Part shown: positions 50,401 to 64,000 of the stretch, piece after piece
Layout of the letters: each line of letters opens with the position of its first letter
Position numbering within the stretch: position 1 is the first letter of the stretch
Notes under the pieces: model-generated
What the model was told of the DNA's origin: nothing
What the model saw: the letters and a program-made list of their open reading frames with translations, nothing else
The model's database searches: none
NCBI RefSeq assembly: GCF_030867145.1
Contig: NC_134415.1
Location: forward strand, 66,617,300-66,681,299
Direction: 5' to 3'
DNA length: 64,000 bases
Source: Opisthocomus hoazin
Lineage: Eukaryota > Chordata > Aves > Opisthocomiformes > Opisthocomidae
Program-made: the position numbers and the translations under genes

Positions 50401-53400
50401 CAGAATAAGAGATCTGTTTCCTCTCTGGTGCATCATTTAGGTTTTCCTGATGGCAAAGTCTTGGATGATCCATCCTGTCAGTTTATTAGGTAAGCAAAAA
50501 TGAAGAGGGGCCTGTGCTGCTGCTGGGAGAAAACCGTAGGTTGTAGCTGTATAACACAGAATGAAGGGAAGGCACATAACTTGATGAAATTAGGATCCTG
50601 AGTGAAGGAGCAAAGGTAAACCTTACACTCTTCAGCAGAGGCTCTTTTTTGTGGTAAACTCTCTTTGTTTGTGTATGGCTTGGAAGGAGAGCAATGCCTG
50701 AGGCCTTCCAACTGCAAAAATAGAGTACTATAGGAACTGAGCATATGTTGTACAAAAGCTGTTATTTAATTTGTTTTGAAATGGCACAGTATAGTAGGTG
50801 CAAAACGAGGCTTGGGGCAAGTGGCACCAGTGCCTCGGACACCAGCAGCACCGCGCGTCAAGTGGGCTGCCCAGGCACGGTGGGCTCGGTGGAGCTCTGG
50901 GTGCAGCGCACCCCCATGAAAACTAGCCTCTTTCCACCCAAAGACCTACGTCATCGCGCAGACTGATTTGATTTCCTTTTTTCTTTTTAAAGGGCAGTAC
51001 TGAGAGGGAGAAGCGTTCGCTGCATCCGCAGCTCCATCTTCGTAACCCGTCACAGAGTATTGACAATATGGTGGGGTATCGACATTGTGTGCTATCAGCG
51101 TATCTGGAGCAGCACATCCTTTCCACCTACCCTCGTCTCGCAGGAGATTGCCTGATTTCTTGCCTTTATTTTATTGCTAGCATCTAGTATTTCAAAGGCA
51201 ATCGTGGTGTTTATTTATTTATTTAAAACACGGTGTGATAAAAATATTAGACAAATTTGATTAATAACAGAGGATAGGACAAATAAATGTAAACACAGGC
51301 AAACAAGTTTATATTCTTAAGTGATTCATTTAAGCATACTAATATGTCAAGAAACAGCAATATGCCTTTCAAAATGATAAAGTAAACCCTATTCACAAAA
51401 GAAGTGATTTGCTCTGTGTACCTGGTTTACCTAGCAGGGTGTGGTTACTATAATGTATGCCCGGCTGGCAAGCGGACCGGCTTTTGTTCTGCAGCTGCTT
51501 TTAACAGTGTCCTCCGACGGAGGTGCACCTTTGCACCGGTTTAACAGGGAATCCAGCCCGCTGCTTCTATCCCGGTTTTGCCCTTGTGAAGGCAGAGCGA
51601 CTCCGGTGACGCTTCTACTCTAGATCTAGGCGGCTGCACCTGAAAGCAGAGCTTGGCCTATAAACCATAGTCGTGCAGCTGAGGGCAAGCACGTGCAGAT
51701 GAGTTTAGCCACTTGCTTGCACCGTGCAGAACATAGCCATGTCCTGTAGACACCAAGTGCTTGTGTTTACTCTTTTTTTCACTGTCACGCCCCTGGGGAG
51801 TCCTGGTTCCCCCTTACGGCAGTCTTTCTCCCCTCTTGTTCTATTGACTCAGTACGTTGGAAGGAAATACTTTTGATTTACACCGGTTTAAATAAAAGGG
51901 TGGGCAGACTCTTGTCAAGTCTGCCGTCTGTAACATTCATCAATTTCTCCTTGCACTGGAAGGTATGTAAAGGAGATGTGTCTCCTTCTGCGGTCCTAGC
52001 TCACTAGTTGCAGATTTTCTTACATGTTTCCTTTATTAGGTTAACCCATTATTAACCCCATCGTGTAGATTTGCCGTCAACACACCTCACACACAAAAAC
52101 CAATTTCCCATGTAGTCCACTATCATCTTATTAAAATCCAGTATTTTATATGCTTATAGCCTTCCCCCCCTCGAACCTTCTCCCAGCACTGGACTAACTG
52201 AATATTCTGGAGTGGAAACAATCTCTCCCTTCTTTTTTTGTTTTCCTTCACACTTACCCTGACGCTGTGGCAGCCCAGTGTAGGTTAGATGGTAAAGCTT
52301 GTCATTTCTCACCATATTTGCTTTACATCATCAGGCTCTGTGTCACTCCTTTCTGTATTAGTCAGTAGGAGGTGCCAAAAGATTGGCAAGAAAAGTAATT
52401 TTTTTCAGGCCAAGACAGAATTAATCACCTCCATTTTATCCCTTGCAACCCTTGTTCGCCACTGCTGTTCAACAGCTCGTCAAATTATGTTTGCGGTAAG
52501 GTTGTGCATACAACTAACGCTGTGCTCCTTCCTTGTGCCCATAAGTGCTGCCATTTAATTCGATTAAGCTACTCCTAAATCCCATCATTAGTTTTGAAAG
52601 AAGTTTGCTGGATCCTAACTGGAAGCAAGACTAAGCAGTTAAGTAGGTGACTGCTGTTGTTTAGACAACCTTGAAGAAGTCACTACGTTATTGTGAGCAT
52701 TTCTGTCCAACAAACTTTGTGCATACTGTTTGAAAACGCATTCACAAAATGCTTTTTAGCAATAACTCTCGGAATTGCATGTAACTTTGCATCTGCATTC
52801 ATTTGCATGCACTGGTTTTCCAGGGTTGGAAATGCTTCGGGGACCTGTGAAAATATTTCCTGAGGTACCCTGTAAATGTCAACCGACAACATTCGGAAAC
52901 TTGTGGTTTGAGAGCCCAACCAGATAGGAACAGGACAGTCAAAAGCATGGAACAGGCTTATGCTCAGCTTCCTGCGCAGAGGGCACCTCAACGGTGGCTG
53001 GGTGCTCACTTTTCTTTGGTGATTTGAGCCTGAACTGGGTTTACATGGCAAGGTTAGCCTGAAAATTAGCCTCGGTGGCTAATTATAAAAAGGAGCTGGT
53101 GCAGCGGACCGGTGACACAAGTGAGCAGCAAACCAGGTCTGCGGCCAGAGTGACTCGCTGGCGGTGCTCGGCCCTGGGAGCTCTGCTCTGCAGGAACTAC
53201 AAAGACAAACTGTGAAAATGAAAACAGCTTTAAAAGACAGGTGTCAAAGTGGAATTTTCTGTGCTTTCCTTTACTTCTCCCTTTAGTGAAGGGTGGTGAG
53301 TTATATAGAAAATGATACTTGGAAGACTCTTTCATACAGATTGTATTTAGATACCCTGGTGTCTTGCTGTGCACTCTCTCACACATGTAGAAGCAGCCAT

Positions 53401-56400
53401 TAACTTTTGCAGTCACACTTCCAGTACTTTCATTATGTTCATTACTAATGATTGCACTTTCTGGATATGCTGGTGTTTGTAGCCCTGTTCTTTAATGTTT
53501 TATTACTTCAGTTTTGTGCTTCCCATATGTTTCCGGGGAGAATTCCCTTCTTTCTTTTACTAGTCTTGTTTCTGCTTGCTCTTTCTGTGTATGCCAATTA
53601 ATAATGAAGGCTATGCCTGTGCTTCCCCTCCCTATGGCACGATGTGGTTTTCTCTAGCTCTCACTTTTTGTGAAAAGTAGGCCATCTACTGTTGCTTTCT
53701 AGTATGGATTACAGATCACCCAGCAAATGGCCATATTATGTGTATAGCTTCAGAGGTGGACTTCACAAGTGCCTATTCTCCTAGATTTAGGCATTTCTTA
53801 CTTTGCAGGCGTGCTGTGATGCAAAAGTCTCCATAGCAAACAGAAATCTTATTTCTTTTTTTCCTTCTTTTGAATAGTAACCAATATATTTGAGTCACGT
53901 GTTCAGCTGCTTTAAACTGAAGAGTTTTCCATTTTATAAAATAGAGAGTGTTCATTGTTCAGGTTTGTTAATCTAAGAGTTCTCCCCAAATGGAGCTTTT
54001 TCATGGTTCTACATCAAGTATCTTTCCCCTTTCCCATCCCCACTGAAGTAAGAGGGCAGGCGATGATGACCAGCTAACGATTTAGAAAAATATTAGTGGC
54101 AGTTCTTGTCAGTTTAGCACATTTATGTTGTATGGTGGTTGTTGGTTTGTTGGGTCTTTTTTTTTTTCTTCAGTGTGGTTATGAACAGAAAAGTGACTTT
54201 AAAAATTGAATCTTGGTAGTACACATATCTATTCTCCATATGTCTTCTGAGTCATATCTGGATAGTATACTGACGAAAACAAGCTCTAGTGTTGTCAGCA
54301 CTGTAGAACACAAAGAGCCGTGAAAAGGGAGCTGGCCCATCATCTGCCTGTTGTACCACCAGGTCAGCAGTTGGGTTCTGATTCCTCGGTTATTTTTGGA
54401 GATGCTACAGAAACTGAGCATTAAGAGTGCCTAACTTCTTGTTGGAGGTGAAATGGCTGTGGGAGCAATAGTTTGGACTTCAGATTGATGGGGATATTAT
54501 TGTTAGATTAGAATCAGATGGAGCCGAAGACAGCTTTTCTGGTCTGTACTTCTGGGTCAAAGTTGGATATTTCTTCCTTTCCTTCCTGTGAAAACTGGCT
54601 GAGAGACTTGTCATGCAACATTATTATTGGAAAAAGTTTCCTTTACTTAGTCACCTATTAGTCTTAAGTCTGTAATAAAATATTTACTACTTGGCTTGTT
54701 AAGAATAAAGCATGAGTATAATCACTTTATTATGCTCAGTTCATTTTTTGTTCACTTGCAATCATACATGATTTCTCAGTGCCTTGCCTCTCTTTATGTT
54801 TCATTAAAATTTTTTATTCCAGTTTCAGGTAATGGCAATTTTCAGGGATATTCCCTTTTCTCAATTAGAAATACAGGTATGAGCGTAGTTCCTCTGGGGA
54901 GTGATTTTTTTAAATATACCTACTTTACATAAGCAAAATTACAGAACAATTCCATCTTCTTGAGTATCTGACTCTTTAAATTGGTCACTAACAGAGAGGC
55001 AGTCTTGCACTGGGTATGAGTGCTGTGCAAAAGAAAAGGAAAAACAAAGTGGGTAAAAGTACTTTTGCCAGCTCCAAGAATGATAAAGCAAGGTGGATCC
55101 TTAGTGCTTTATGGGTAGAAATGTAAGACAAGTAGAGGCAACCCACTTTTCTTAAACAAGACAATTAGGGAACCAGCTAAATCGCTGGGGGGTGCCTATG
55201 AATAAGTAAAGCATCCATCCTTACTGATCTATCACTTGTCAGATGTTGTTTTATTTGAATGGGCAGAGGCCAACGTCTGCTTATACCCCCCCTCTCTGCC
55301 CAAATGTAGCTGGAGAGCAGGGCTCAACTCTTAGGGCGAGGTGCTGGAAGGCCGCAGTGGCAACACACCAGCTAAGTGCCATTTTGGAGCTGTGACAAAT
55401 GACTTCTTGACAGACATGTAGGAGCTACCTGATTACATGGGAAGGGGCATTAAAATTAACCTCAAATGCCCTAAATCTCAATATAGTAAGCTAACACACA
55501 CACTGTCCTCTGAGGTGCCAGTGCCTTCTAGAGGTCAAGAATGAAGCTGAAGGCATTTACTCTGGGTTAGAAGAAATGTAATTCTGGAGGATTTTGGACA
55601 GAACCGAGAAACATTTTTAACGTTTCTAATAGAAATGACGAAGTAGTCAATGACAATGTCTAAATGGTCCATCTCTAGTTCTTAGACTTAGCGAAATGAA
55701 TATCATGAGCTGATTACAGGAGCTGCTTCTTCAGCCTGCTTTAAACACGGGTGTAAATCCTGTACCAGTTCATACTGCACAAGTTCCTTTGACTACGCTA
55801 GTGGAGGGGATAAAAACATTCAGCTGAAGTAGATATGTATTAAACCTCTTTTCACACTGCCAGAGGTTGCTTCTGTGGCAAATCGTGTGATTTTTTTGAC
55901 CTCGGGCCCCTCTTGATTTCACCAGCGATAGAGGCGGCGTTGCTGTTTAGATGCGCAGTTTTAGGTACTCCTGATAACACTTCAACATCTTTTTGTAGAC
56001 AAGTGCTCACGCGATTCTGCTGAGCTGAATTTTCCTGCAGTTTTGCAGACAGCGTTCACCTTTGCTCCTCACCTAAATTCCCATCTAAATCCCCACGTTT
56101 CAGAGGCAGCCAGACATTGTCATAATATAGTCTGTACAACCTCTACCATCTGTAAATAGATAGGCAAGTAGGCAGGTAGGTAGATAGACAGGGCTTCTTC
56201 TAGCGTCAGTCACTGAGACGGCAAGTGCTTCTCTGCAAAGTCTGCTTTATTTAGCTGACATAACAGGAGCTGATCTGTACGTAGCTGTGCCAAGGAAGGA
56301 TCATCTTGTCTGCACATTTCTCCCAGCCTCTGCCTTTGCTTGAGGATATTGAGGGCTGGTGATAATGCGGTAGAAATTGTATCTTGCCAAAAAAGCTTTG

Positions 56401-57901
56401 AAACCTTGCCCTATAAACCATGGTCCATTTTTTTTTTTCTCTCATAATAGTTCCTCTGGAATTCCCCAGTAAGAAAACATACTCTTAGCCTTCCCGGTGA
56501 CATTTTAGTTGTACTTGGCAACCACACAGTTCACAAGTATTTTGGCTAATATTCCAGCCCAGCTGGCTATTTCTCTCCCTCTAGTGCACAAATATTGATA
56601 TCTACTCTTCTGGTCTTCCTCAGACAAAGCTGGTATTATCAGAAAATCACTCTTTTTTTTTTTACTGCCTTACTAAAGTGTCAGAATTCAGAGATTCTCA
56701 GGCTTTTTTACATGCTGTAGGCTACTCTAGAAATAGTGGTTTTTTTCAGCAGTTTCTAAAAGCCTCAGGGCCATCCTGTCTTCTATTTTCAGTTTCCTCT
56801 CCAGGTTTTAGGGATTACTCTAAACCTACAAAAGAATATGCTGCTTTTATTTTTTCTTTTTTCCTTGTAGCTAGCGATTCACTACTGTTTGAAAAGGCAG
56901 GGGATATTTTGTGAGTATTTACTCTACTCTGTAAGGTTCTGGTCAGGCAAATGTAGTTCCATTGGCTTTGACTTTCCCAAAGAGCAATGGCCTGTAGATT
57001 TCCCTGAACCCGTGGCGTCTGTGCTTTCTTCCACAGGATAAATATCTTGAGATTTTTGTTTCTGTAACTGGATGACATATTGGGATGCCCATTGTTATTA
57101 AAACTTCCCGTAGGACAAGGTCATGCCTGGCTTTGGAGTAATCTACCCCAATACTCTATCAGCAGAAATCTTGTGTGAGGAACGAGTCATAAAAGCTTCA
57201 CATGGTTTCATATAAGAGAAGAAAGGAAGAGGACTGTTTTACTCTTATGAGGAAAGTAGCAATACCAAGAATATTATTTGCTTTACAAGAAACATTTTCA
57301 GGTAATTTGGTCCACTACACAATACTTTTTTATGGGTGTTGGAAAGGCCCTGTCATTCTGTATTCCTTTCCTTTCTGATACAGACTGTGGAGAATGACCT
57401 CAGGGTTACTGTGGGCAACAGTGAAACACACAAAAGATTCATTTGTAGAGTAAGTGTCTTCCACTGGTCTCATTTCACAGGAGAGCAGCACGACACACGC
57501 CAGCTACTTCCCTTTGCATGGGGAAGATACTCTCCACTTGCAGTTATCTCCTGTGCTCTCTGAATTAGTAATGGTGATGTGGGCGCTGATTCAGGGAAAT
57601 ACTTGTGTACTTGCGTACCTTAAGGAAACACTTAAACCTTCTTGACCTCCTTTTGATCAAGCACGTGTGCTGAGTACAGAAGTACAAAAGGCTCTGGCCT
57701 TCCTCAATTAGCCTCTTGTGTTGGAAGTGGGGGACATATTGCCATTACCAAAAGATTAACTTCAAAATTGAAAGTATTGGCCAAATGGAGAAATCTGAAA
57801 ATAAGCATTATTTGCAAGAAGAAAGCTCTGCCCGGGTACACATGAAATACCATATATCAGGGAAACATATCTGCCTGCCTGATGGCTTTGGGAAAGTGGT
57901 T
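47481..57901. other. Intergenic DNA upstream of MYB, no gene supported
   Basis: Mostly A/T-rich. Open frames are short (122 codons or fewer past 48.2 kb) without protein signature. A degenerate tetranucleotide patch of GGTA/GATA type lies at about 56155-56192. In mammals the corresponding HBS1L-MYB interval carries the erythroid enhancers of MYB; I cannot identify equivalents by eye. Confidence 0.6.
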
Positions 57902-60345
57902 TCACAGAATCACAGAATCACAGAATGGTAGGGATTGGAAGGGACCTCTGTGGGTCATCTAGTCCAACCCTCCTGCCGAAGCAGGGTTACCTACAGAAGG
58001 CTGCACAGGACCTTGTCCAGGCGGGTCTTGAATATCTCCAGAGAAGGAGACTCCACAGCCTCCCTGGGCAGCCTGTTCCAGGGCTCCGTCACCCTCAGAG
58101 GGAAGAAGTTCTTCCTCATGTTCAGACGGAACTTCCTGTGCTTCAGTTTGTGCCCATTGCCCCTTGTCCTGTCACTGGGCACCACTGAAAAGAGCTTGGC
58201 CCCATCCTCCTGACACCCACCCTTCAGATATTTGTAGGCATTTATTAGGTCCCCTCGCAGCCTTCTCTTCTTCAGGCTGAACAAGCCCAGCTCCCTCAGC
58301 CTCCCCTCGTAAGAGAGATGTTCCAGTCCCCTCACCATCCTCGTAGCCCTCCGCTGGACTCTCTCCAGTAGCTCCTCATCTCCCTTGAAGTGGGGAGCCC
58401 AGAACTGGACACAGTACTCCAGATGAGGCCTCACCAGGGCAGTGTAGAGGGGAAGGAGAACCTCCCTCGACCTGCTGGCCACACTCCTCCTAATGCATCC
58501 CAGGATGCCATTGACCTTCTTGGCAGCCAGGGCACACTGCTGGCTCATGGTTAACCTGTCGTCCACCAGGACACCCAGGTCCCTCTCCGCAGAGCTGCTC
58601 TCCAGCAGGTCCACCCCAAGCCTGTACTGATGTATGGGGTTATTCCTCCCCAGGTGCAGGACCCTGCATTTGCCTTTGTTGAACCTCATCAGGTTCCTCT
58701 CTGCCCAACTTTCCGGCCTGTCCAGGTCACGCTGAATGGCAGCACAGCCTTCCGGTGTATCTACCACTCCTCCCAGTTTGGTGTCATTAGCAAACTTGCT
58801 GAGGGTACATTCTAACTCTTCATCCAGGTCATTGATGAAGAAGTCGAACAAGACTGGGCCCAGTACTGACCCCTGAGGGACACCATTAGTTACCAGCCTT
58901 CAACTAGACTCAGCGCCGCTGATGACAACCCTCTGAGTTCTGCCATTCAGCCAGTTCTCAATCCATCTCACTGACCACTCATCCAGCCCATACTTCCTGA
59001 GCTTCCCTAGGAGGATATTATGGGAGACTGTGTCGAAAGCCTTGCTGAAGTCAAGTTAGATAACATCCACGGCTCTCCCTTCGTCTACCCAGCCAGTCAT
59101 GTCATCGTAGAAAGCTATCAGATTGGTCAGGCATGATTTCCCCTTGGTGAATACATGCTGGCTACTCCTGATAACCTTCTTTTCCTCCACTTGCTTGATG
59201 ATGACCTCCAGGATAAGCTGCTCCATTACCTTTCCCAGGATGGAGGTGAGGCTGACCGGCCTGTAGTTCCCTGGGTCCTCCTTCTTGCCCTTTTTGAAGA
59301 TTGGAGTGACACTGGCCTTTCTCCAGTCCTCGGGCACCTCTCCTGTCCTCCAGGACCTCTCAAAGATGATGGAGAGTGGCTCAGCAATGACATCCGTGAG
59401 CTCCCTCAGCACTCGTGGGTGCATTCCATTGGGGCCCATGGATTTGTGGACGTCCAGATCGCTTAAGCGATCCCTTACACAGTCCTCCTTGACCAAGGGA
59501 AAGTTGTCCTCTCTGTAGGCTTCTTCTCTTACCTCCGGGGCCTGGGATTCCTGAGGGCCTGCCTTGGCACTGAAGACTTAAGCAAAGCAGGCATTCAGTA
59601 GCTCTGCCTTCTCTGCATCCTCCGTCACCAGGACACCCGCCTCATTCAGCAGTGGCCCCACATTGTCCCTAGCCTTCCTTTTGCTGCTGATGTAGTTGAA
59701 GAAGCCCTTCTTGTTGTTTTTGACATCCCTTGCCAGCTTCAATTTGAGGTGGGCCTTGGCCTTTCTCGTCGCATCCCTGCACGCTGTGACCACATTCCTG
59801 TACTCTTCCCAAGTGGCCTGCCCCACTTTCCACATTCCATGGACCTTTCTCTTCCGCCTGATATCCACTAGAAGCTCCTTGTTTAACCATGCAGGTCTCC
59901 TGCCTCCTTTGCTCGATTTCTTTCTCAGGGGGATGCATTGCTCCTGTGCGTGGAGGAAGTGACGTTTAAAGAGCGACCAGCACTCTTGGACCCCCCTGCC
60001 TTCGAGAGCCCTGGCCCACGGGATTCCTCCCAGTAGCTCCTTGAAGAGGGCAAAGTCAGCCCTCCTGAGGTCCAAGGTTTTGATCCTGCTTATCGCCCTG
60101 CTTCCTCCACGCAGGATCCTGAACTCGACCATTTCATGGTCACTGCAGCCTAGTCTACCTCCGACCTTCACATCCTCCACCAGTCCCTCCTTATTTGTTA
60201 ATACAAGGTCCAGCAGAGCGCCTTTCCTTGTTGGTTCCTCCACCACTTGCATCAGAAAGTTATCATCGATGCTCTGTAGAAACCTCCTGGATTGCACCTG
60301 CCTATGGTCTTCCCAGCTGATGTCAGGAATGTTTCCTGAACACAT
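57902..60345 (-). mobile_element. CR1 LINE retrotransposon, 5'-truncated
   Basis: About 2.4 kb in reverse orientation. The 3' end has the bird CR1 hallmark, three copies of the 8-bp unit CACAGAAT at 57903-57926 (ATTCTGTG in the sense direction), and the typical last segment GGTTGGACTAGATGACC. ORF2 begins inside the endonuclease domain, so the 5' part is missing, as is usual for CR1. The exact 5' junction is uncertain by 10-20 bp. No target-site duplication is evident, also usual for CR1. Confidence 0.95.
57991..60345 (-). pseudogene. CR1 ORF2 relic (end of endonuclease plus reverse transcriptase)
   Basis: A single reading frame runs the whole length but is broken by three nonsense codons: TAA 59578-59580 (after LLNACFA), TAA 59056-59058 (just before LDFSKAFDTV, RT motif A) and TGA 58900-58902 (shortly before [11 protein letters not shown], motif B). 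Motif C reads FAND rather than FADD (AAT at 58786-58788), so a catalytic aspartate is lost. The endonuclease end with its CSDH motif is present. No frameshift is seen. The authentic C-terminus ends at TAG 57991-57993. It is dead by several independent lesions, but the frame is otherwise well kept. Confidence 0.9.
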
Positions 60346-63300
60346 TGCAGTCCTGCCAGGATTTTGTCAGTTTGATTTTGGTCTAGGCGTATGCCATGTT
60401 TCAATCCTGCAGGATCTGTTACTGTGGCACTTGGACCTCTTGGCTAGATATTCCAGACCTTGTCGGGAAATGAGATTTGATGCTCTGCATCACTGCTACA
60501 AGGGAATTGCCTCCCCAGCTTTCCATCCTTCTTGCCTCACATTTCAAGGGACCCACATTCTTCAGACATTTCCTTTGAACTTCTGTATCAGCTGCATTGG
60601 CATGACATGACGGCTCAACAGACCGTGAACCGGTACCCTTCCTACACACTGGGTCTCAACAAACAACTGCTGTGTCTTGCCTCCTCCATCGACTGCCCTT
60701 TCAATTCCAGTTCTCCCGCTGAGCTACCGAGGGCAACGCTGGTTTATTGTAGTTTGGATTGGTAACGAAGGTCATTGTATACTAGCTCTGATAATAGAAG
60801 CACCAGGCCTGTTCTAAAGCTCATGTGCTTACCATGAAGTCAGAAATCCACTTTCCAGTGTTCATCAGACTTCCCAACATGAGTAATAGAGCCTGAGAAG
60901 AATGGCTCTGCATGCTGCTCCTGGGTGCCTTTTGTTCAGCACACAACTGAAGAATGACTTCCTCTGGCACTTCCTATAGTTTGCATTTCTAGCACGTCTG
61001 TGATCAAGATCAGTCTTTAATTACTGCCTACTGCTTTGATTACATATGCTTGCTATGCTTTTCTGTGTCCTTTCATTAGCTGGAAATACTTTCGTAATGT
61101 CTGTCTCAAACATTTTGTAAAATGGCCAGCTTCTTATTTCTTAGGGTCATCTCAGTGGCATCCTTTCAAGTACCAACGGTATATGACCAGAAAACCATCC
61201 ATCAATCCTTTTCAGAAATAACAGTTATCAAGTTGTCTCAAATTTAATTATTCTCATGGAGTTACATCTTGGCAAATACTTTACAGAGTCTTCCTTTGGC
61301 TCAATTACCATCTCATAGAGCTTTATTTGGACATGAAGTTATCGTTAAGTTTCCTGAGGGTTTCAAGGCTCTCACCTTTTTTTTTCCCCCCCTCCTTGAT
61401 TAGGAAAGCTGTGATTGGCAAACCAATGTCCTTCCCTTCCCACCCTATTGCAGACTGAGGGATCTCTCCCCTCCCTTTAGCTGTCCTTGCGTGAGATTTC
61501 GGGTAGCCACCTGTGAGATTTCCTTCTATTCTGTTATTCTGTAAATTTGTCAGCATTTCAGTGGTTCAGAGTACTGAGACCACACTTAGGTTTTTGTCTT
61601 TACCAAAGTTAAAGTTGTTTAGCTTGAAATCACACTGGAAAGCAAATTAGTAAAAACAGTGCAAAGCACGGTATAAATGCTATTGTTTTTGTTCAGCCTG
61701 ACTCATATTAATTTAGCTTAACTACCCATTTGAGATAAAAATTTATATGAATCACGCATGGTTTGAATTAATTTTATTGCATTGGTTTAACTGAAAATTT
61801 AATTTTAAAACTGTCACTTTTAATACAGACAAACCTCACTGCTGATACATGAATAACACTATTTACATTCATTTAAACTCCCTAGTTACATACTCTTCTC
61901 AATGTACTGAGTTAGTAAAACCTACAAGCCAATGTACTTGAAGAAGTTACGAGGTACTTCTTAGAGATAAGAAGTGGATGACTTAAGTGTTTATTGATTA
62001 GTTGCTTCATTCCTGTATTGAAGTCTGGGTACATAAACTGCAATTTTAAACGCTCTCTTAAACTTCAGAGTGGCAGAGATGGTGAGTGAGGGTACGTAAC
62101 AAATCAGGGGGAGGAGGTACTAGAGCAAAGTCATGCAAGAAGCAAGTTGTTAGATGCGGACAGAAAAAGATGCGCACATACATGTATATGTAAGTATATA
62201 CGTCAGTTTAGACAGAATTCAGACTCAGATGCAACCCTGAATATAGTTGTTAGTTTTTTAACAAGCCTCTTGCATCTCATATGCCCGCTTCTGTTTACAG
62301 CAGAGTCAAAAGGATTTTTCTGATCATCTAAATGAGAGTAGCACGAAGGCCAGAACATATCACGTGAAGCTCAGTCCTAGATGCGATGACTTCAAGAGCA
62401 ACAGCCAGCAGCAGATCACAGAGGTACAACTTCCTCCGGTGCCCAAGCGTCATCCTGGAGTTGCTGAGCTCACTTGCCGGACTAAGAGCTTAAGGGAAGA
62501 GGACTGCATGCTGCCATAGAACTGTTGCACGACCCAAAGCATATCACCTAGCTTCAGCGGGTCCAGCTTATGGGCTGTTACGAGGGGTAATAACATCTCC
62601 GTTCCTTAGAGGACGTTGCAAAAGTTAATCCATTAAAGCTCATGAGAGTCACTGAAATGATCGTGATCTATATCAAATGAAAAGTCACTGAAGCAGAAAA
62701 GTCTCTGAGAGATATCTTTCTTTTAGAACAGTTTCTCCTGCTCCACTTCCTTCTTTCCACACAGTGGGGGTCAACAGGGGCAGAGACAACCCTATAGATT
62801 TTTCTGATCTCTAATAACATTTATTACATAGTTTTTAGGCATTTTTCTAAAAGGGGAGCAGTACTTCTGCCTTTTTTTAAGCCTCTGACATCTCTGGCCT
62901 GAGAAAATTAATCTTGGGTTTTTATATCAGATATTTAGGTCTGTTTCTTCCTGGAACGCAATGTAACACGAAGGATAATGGTATCAGGGTCATCCACACA
63001 AGTGCAACCTGATTAAATAAGGTGGGACTTCTTCTTTCATCTGAATTAGTCAAAAGTCTTTTTTCTTTAACACTTAATCACTGCAAAAACCCAAACTATT
63101 TGTAAGGAAAAATTCCTTGCTGATTTTTAATATTCTCATCTTTCTGTTGAAGCTTGAGAGATCTCAAAACACACAGAGGACTTCTAACATGATACACAAA
63201 AGCAGCAAAGAAAACAAAGCGAGTAAAAATTTGCATGAAATTCATGTTCTTTTAAAACAGCAGAGAGAAACACACCATCCCATATTTGTTTCTTATTCTT

Positions 63301-64000
63301 ACAAAACGTGCCATACAGAAATGCTCAGAGCCTCCGTTACAAATGATAATGGTAATAATATTAATGTGGGTTCTTATCTAAGACCTGCTGAAGTCAGTTA
63401 AAGGCCTGCCATTGATTGCAGGGGATATTAGATCAGGCCCTTTCAGAATGTATTTTGGTCAACTCTTGTCCAACGGTTATTTTATATAGGAGAAATGGGT
63501 TTTATCTCCCTTCTGCACTCCAGGCTTCTATCAGCAGAGTGACATCCAAGCGAGTGATCCAAACACGAGAAAGCCCAGGCTGTCCCAGTGGTGAAGTACG
63601 GAGGGTGTGGCAGGTTTCGAAGAGCCTCAGCACAATGACACGCAGGAGAGAAAGACAGACTGAGGGAAAATAAATCACAGAACAAGACTGGAAGGTAAAG
63701 ACGGAGAGAGGTATAAAAGGAGTTCTTCAGTTTTTCTAAACCAAAAATAGTCCAGTCATGTTAAGACGTGAATAGGTGGGAAAGTACAGCTTCGCAGCTT
63801 TAAAACTGTATATTGTTTTTCAGCTGTAACACAAAAGAGAGTTTGAAAAAAGTGAAAAACGTTCCAGCAAGTTTTGGAGCAGGAAGGAGGCGATGCCAAA
63901 TTATCGCTGATGTTCAGGTGTGCTTTCTCCTTCACCTTGATGGGAAATCCCCTCTTTTAATCTTATGAAATGTAGCAGAATGATTGTAAGCAACTTCCTA
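60346..64000. other. Intergenic DNA upstream of MYB beyond the CR1, no gene supported
   Basis: A/T-rich non-coding sequence with short meaningless frames and one foldback-like repeat at 63384-63440. No HBS1L exon is recognisable. Confidence 0.6.
63384..63440. repeat. Degenerate foldback-like dispersed repeat
   Basis: CTGCTGAAGTCAG, then CATTGATTGCAGGGG and GATCAGGCCC, in the intergenic DNA near the right edge. Confidence 0.45.

Noticed and set aside
56155..56192. GATA/GGTA tetranucleotide patch as an enhancer
   Set aside because: The array is short, degenerate and repeat-like; GATA cores here are a by-product of the repeat and give no evidence of function.
57902..57926. Independent microsatellite (CACAGAAT)3
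   Set aside because: It is the normal 3' tail of the CR1 element and not a separate repeat.
47481..64000. Possible HBS1L first exons
   Set aside because: Expected upstream of MYB by synteny, but no matching peptide or second CpG-island promoter is visible.

Overview
The window is vertebrate nuclear DNA, almost certainly from a bird. It holds one complete protein-coding gene, the proto-oncogene MYB (c-Myb), read on the minus strand from an ATG at 46110 to a TGA at 19392-19394. I could place every coding exon: 15 constitutive exons plus the optional in-frame exon usually called 9A. The constitutive exons sum to 642 codons (641 aa), the length I recall for chicken c-Myb; with exon 9A the product is 763 aa. 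All junctions have GT/AG sites and keep the frame. The avian assignment rests on bird-like c-Myb residues, compact introns and a CR1 retrotransposon ending in the 8-bp tail repeat typical of bird CR1. Several residues differ from the chicken protein as I remember it, so another bird is more likely.

Layout, left to right. 1-18 kb is intergenic sequence beyond the 3' end of MYB, with a decayed CR1 fragment at the left edge, a run of 20 G, and a GC-rich stretch at 13.1-14.5 kb. 18.1-19.4 kb is the MYB 3' UTR, with recognisable miR-150, miR-15/16 and miR-200b/429 seed sites. 19.4-46.1 kb is the MYB coding region, including a 9.7 kb last intron and a 3.4 kb first intron. 44.0-47.5 kb is a CpG island covering the promoter, exon 1 and part of intron 1. 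It contains E2F, NRF1 and GC-box motifs, a (GGA)5 tract and a 139-bp pure purine tract. 47.5-57.9 kb is upstream intergenic DNA with no gene that I can support. 57.9-60.3 kb is a 5'-truncated CR1 on the minus strand whose ORF2 has three nonsense codons and a changed catalytic motif. 60.3-64 kb is intergenic.

In mammals MYB lies between AHI1 (downstream, convergent) and HBS1L (upstream, divergent). I could not recognise exons of either, so they probably lie outside the window. Degenerate copies of a short foldback-like repeat occur at five places. I see no tRNA, rRNA, CRISPR array or operon, and nothing that amounts to a new biological system. The most useful observations concern MYB regulation: the intact exon 9A, the paired microRNA sites, promoter and intron 1 structure, and possible elements in the last intron.
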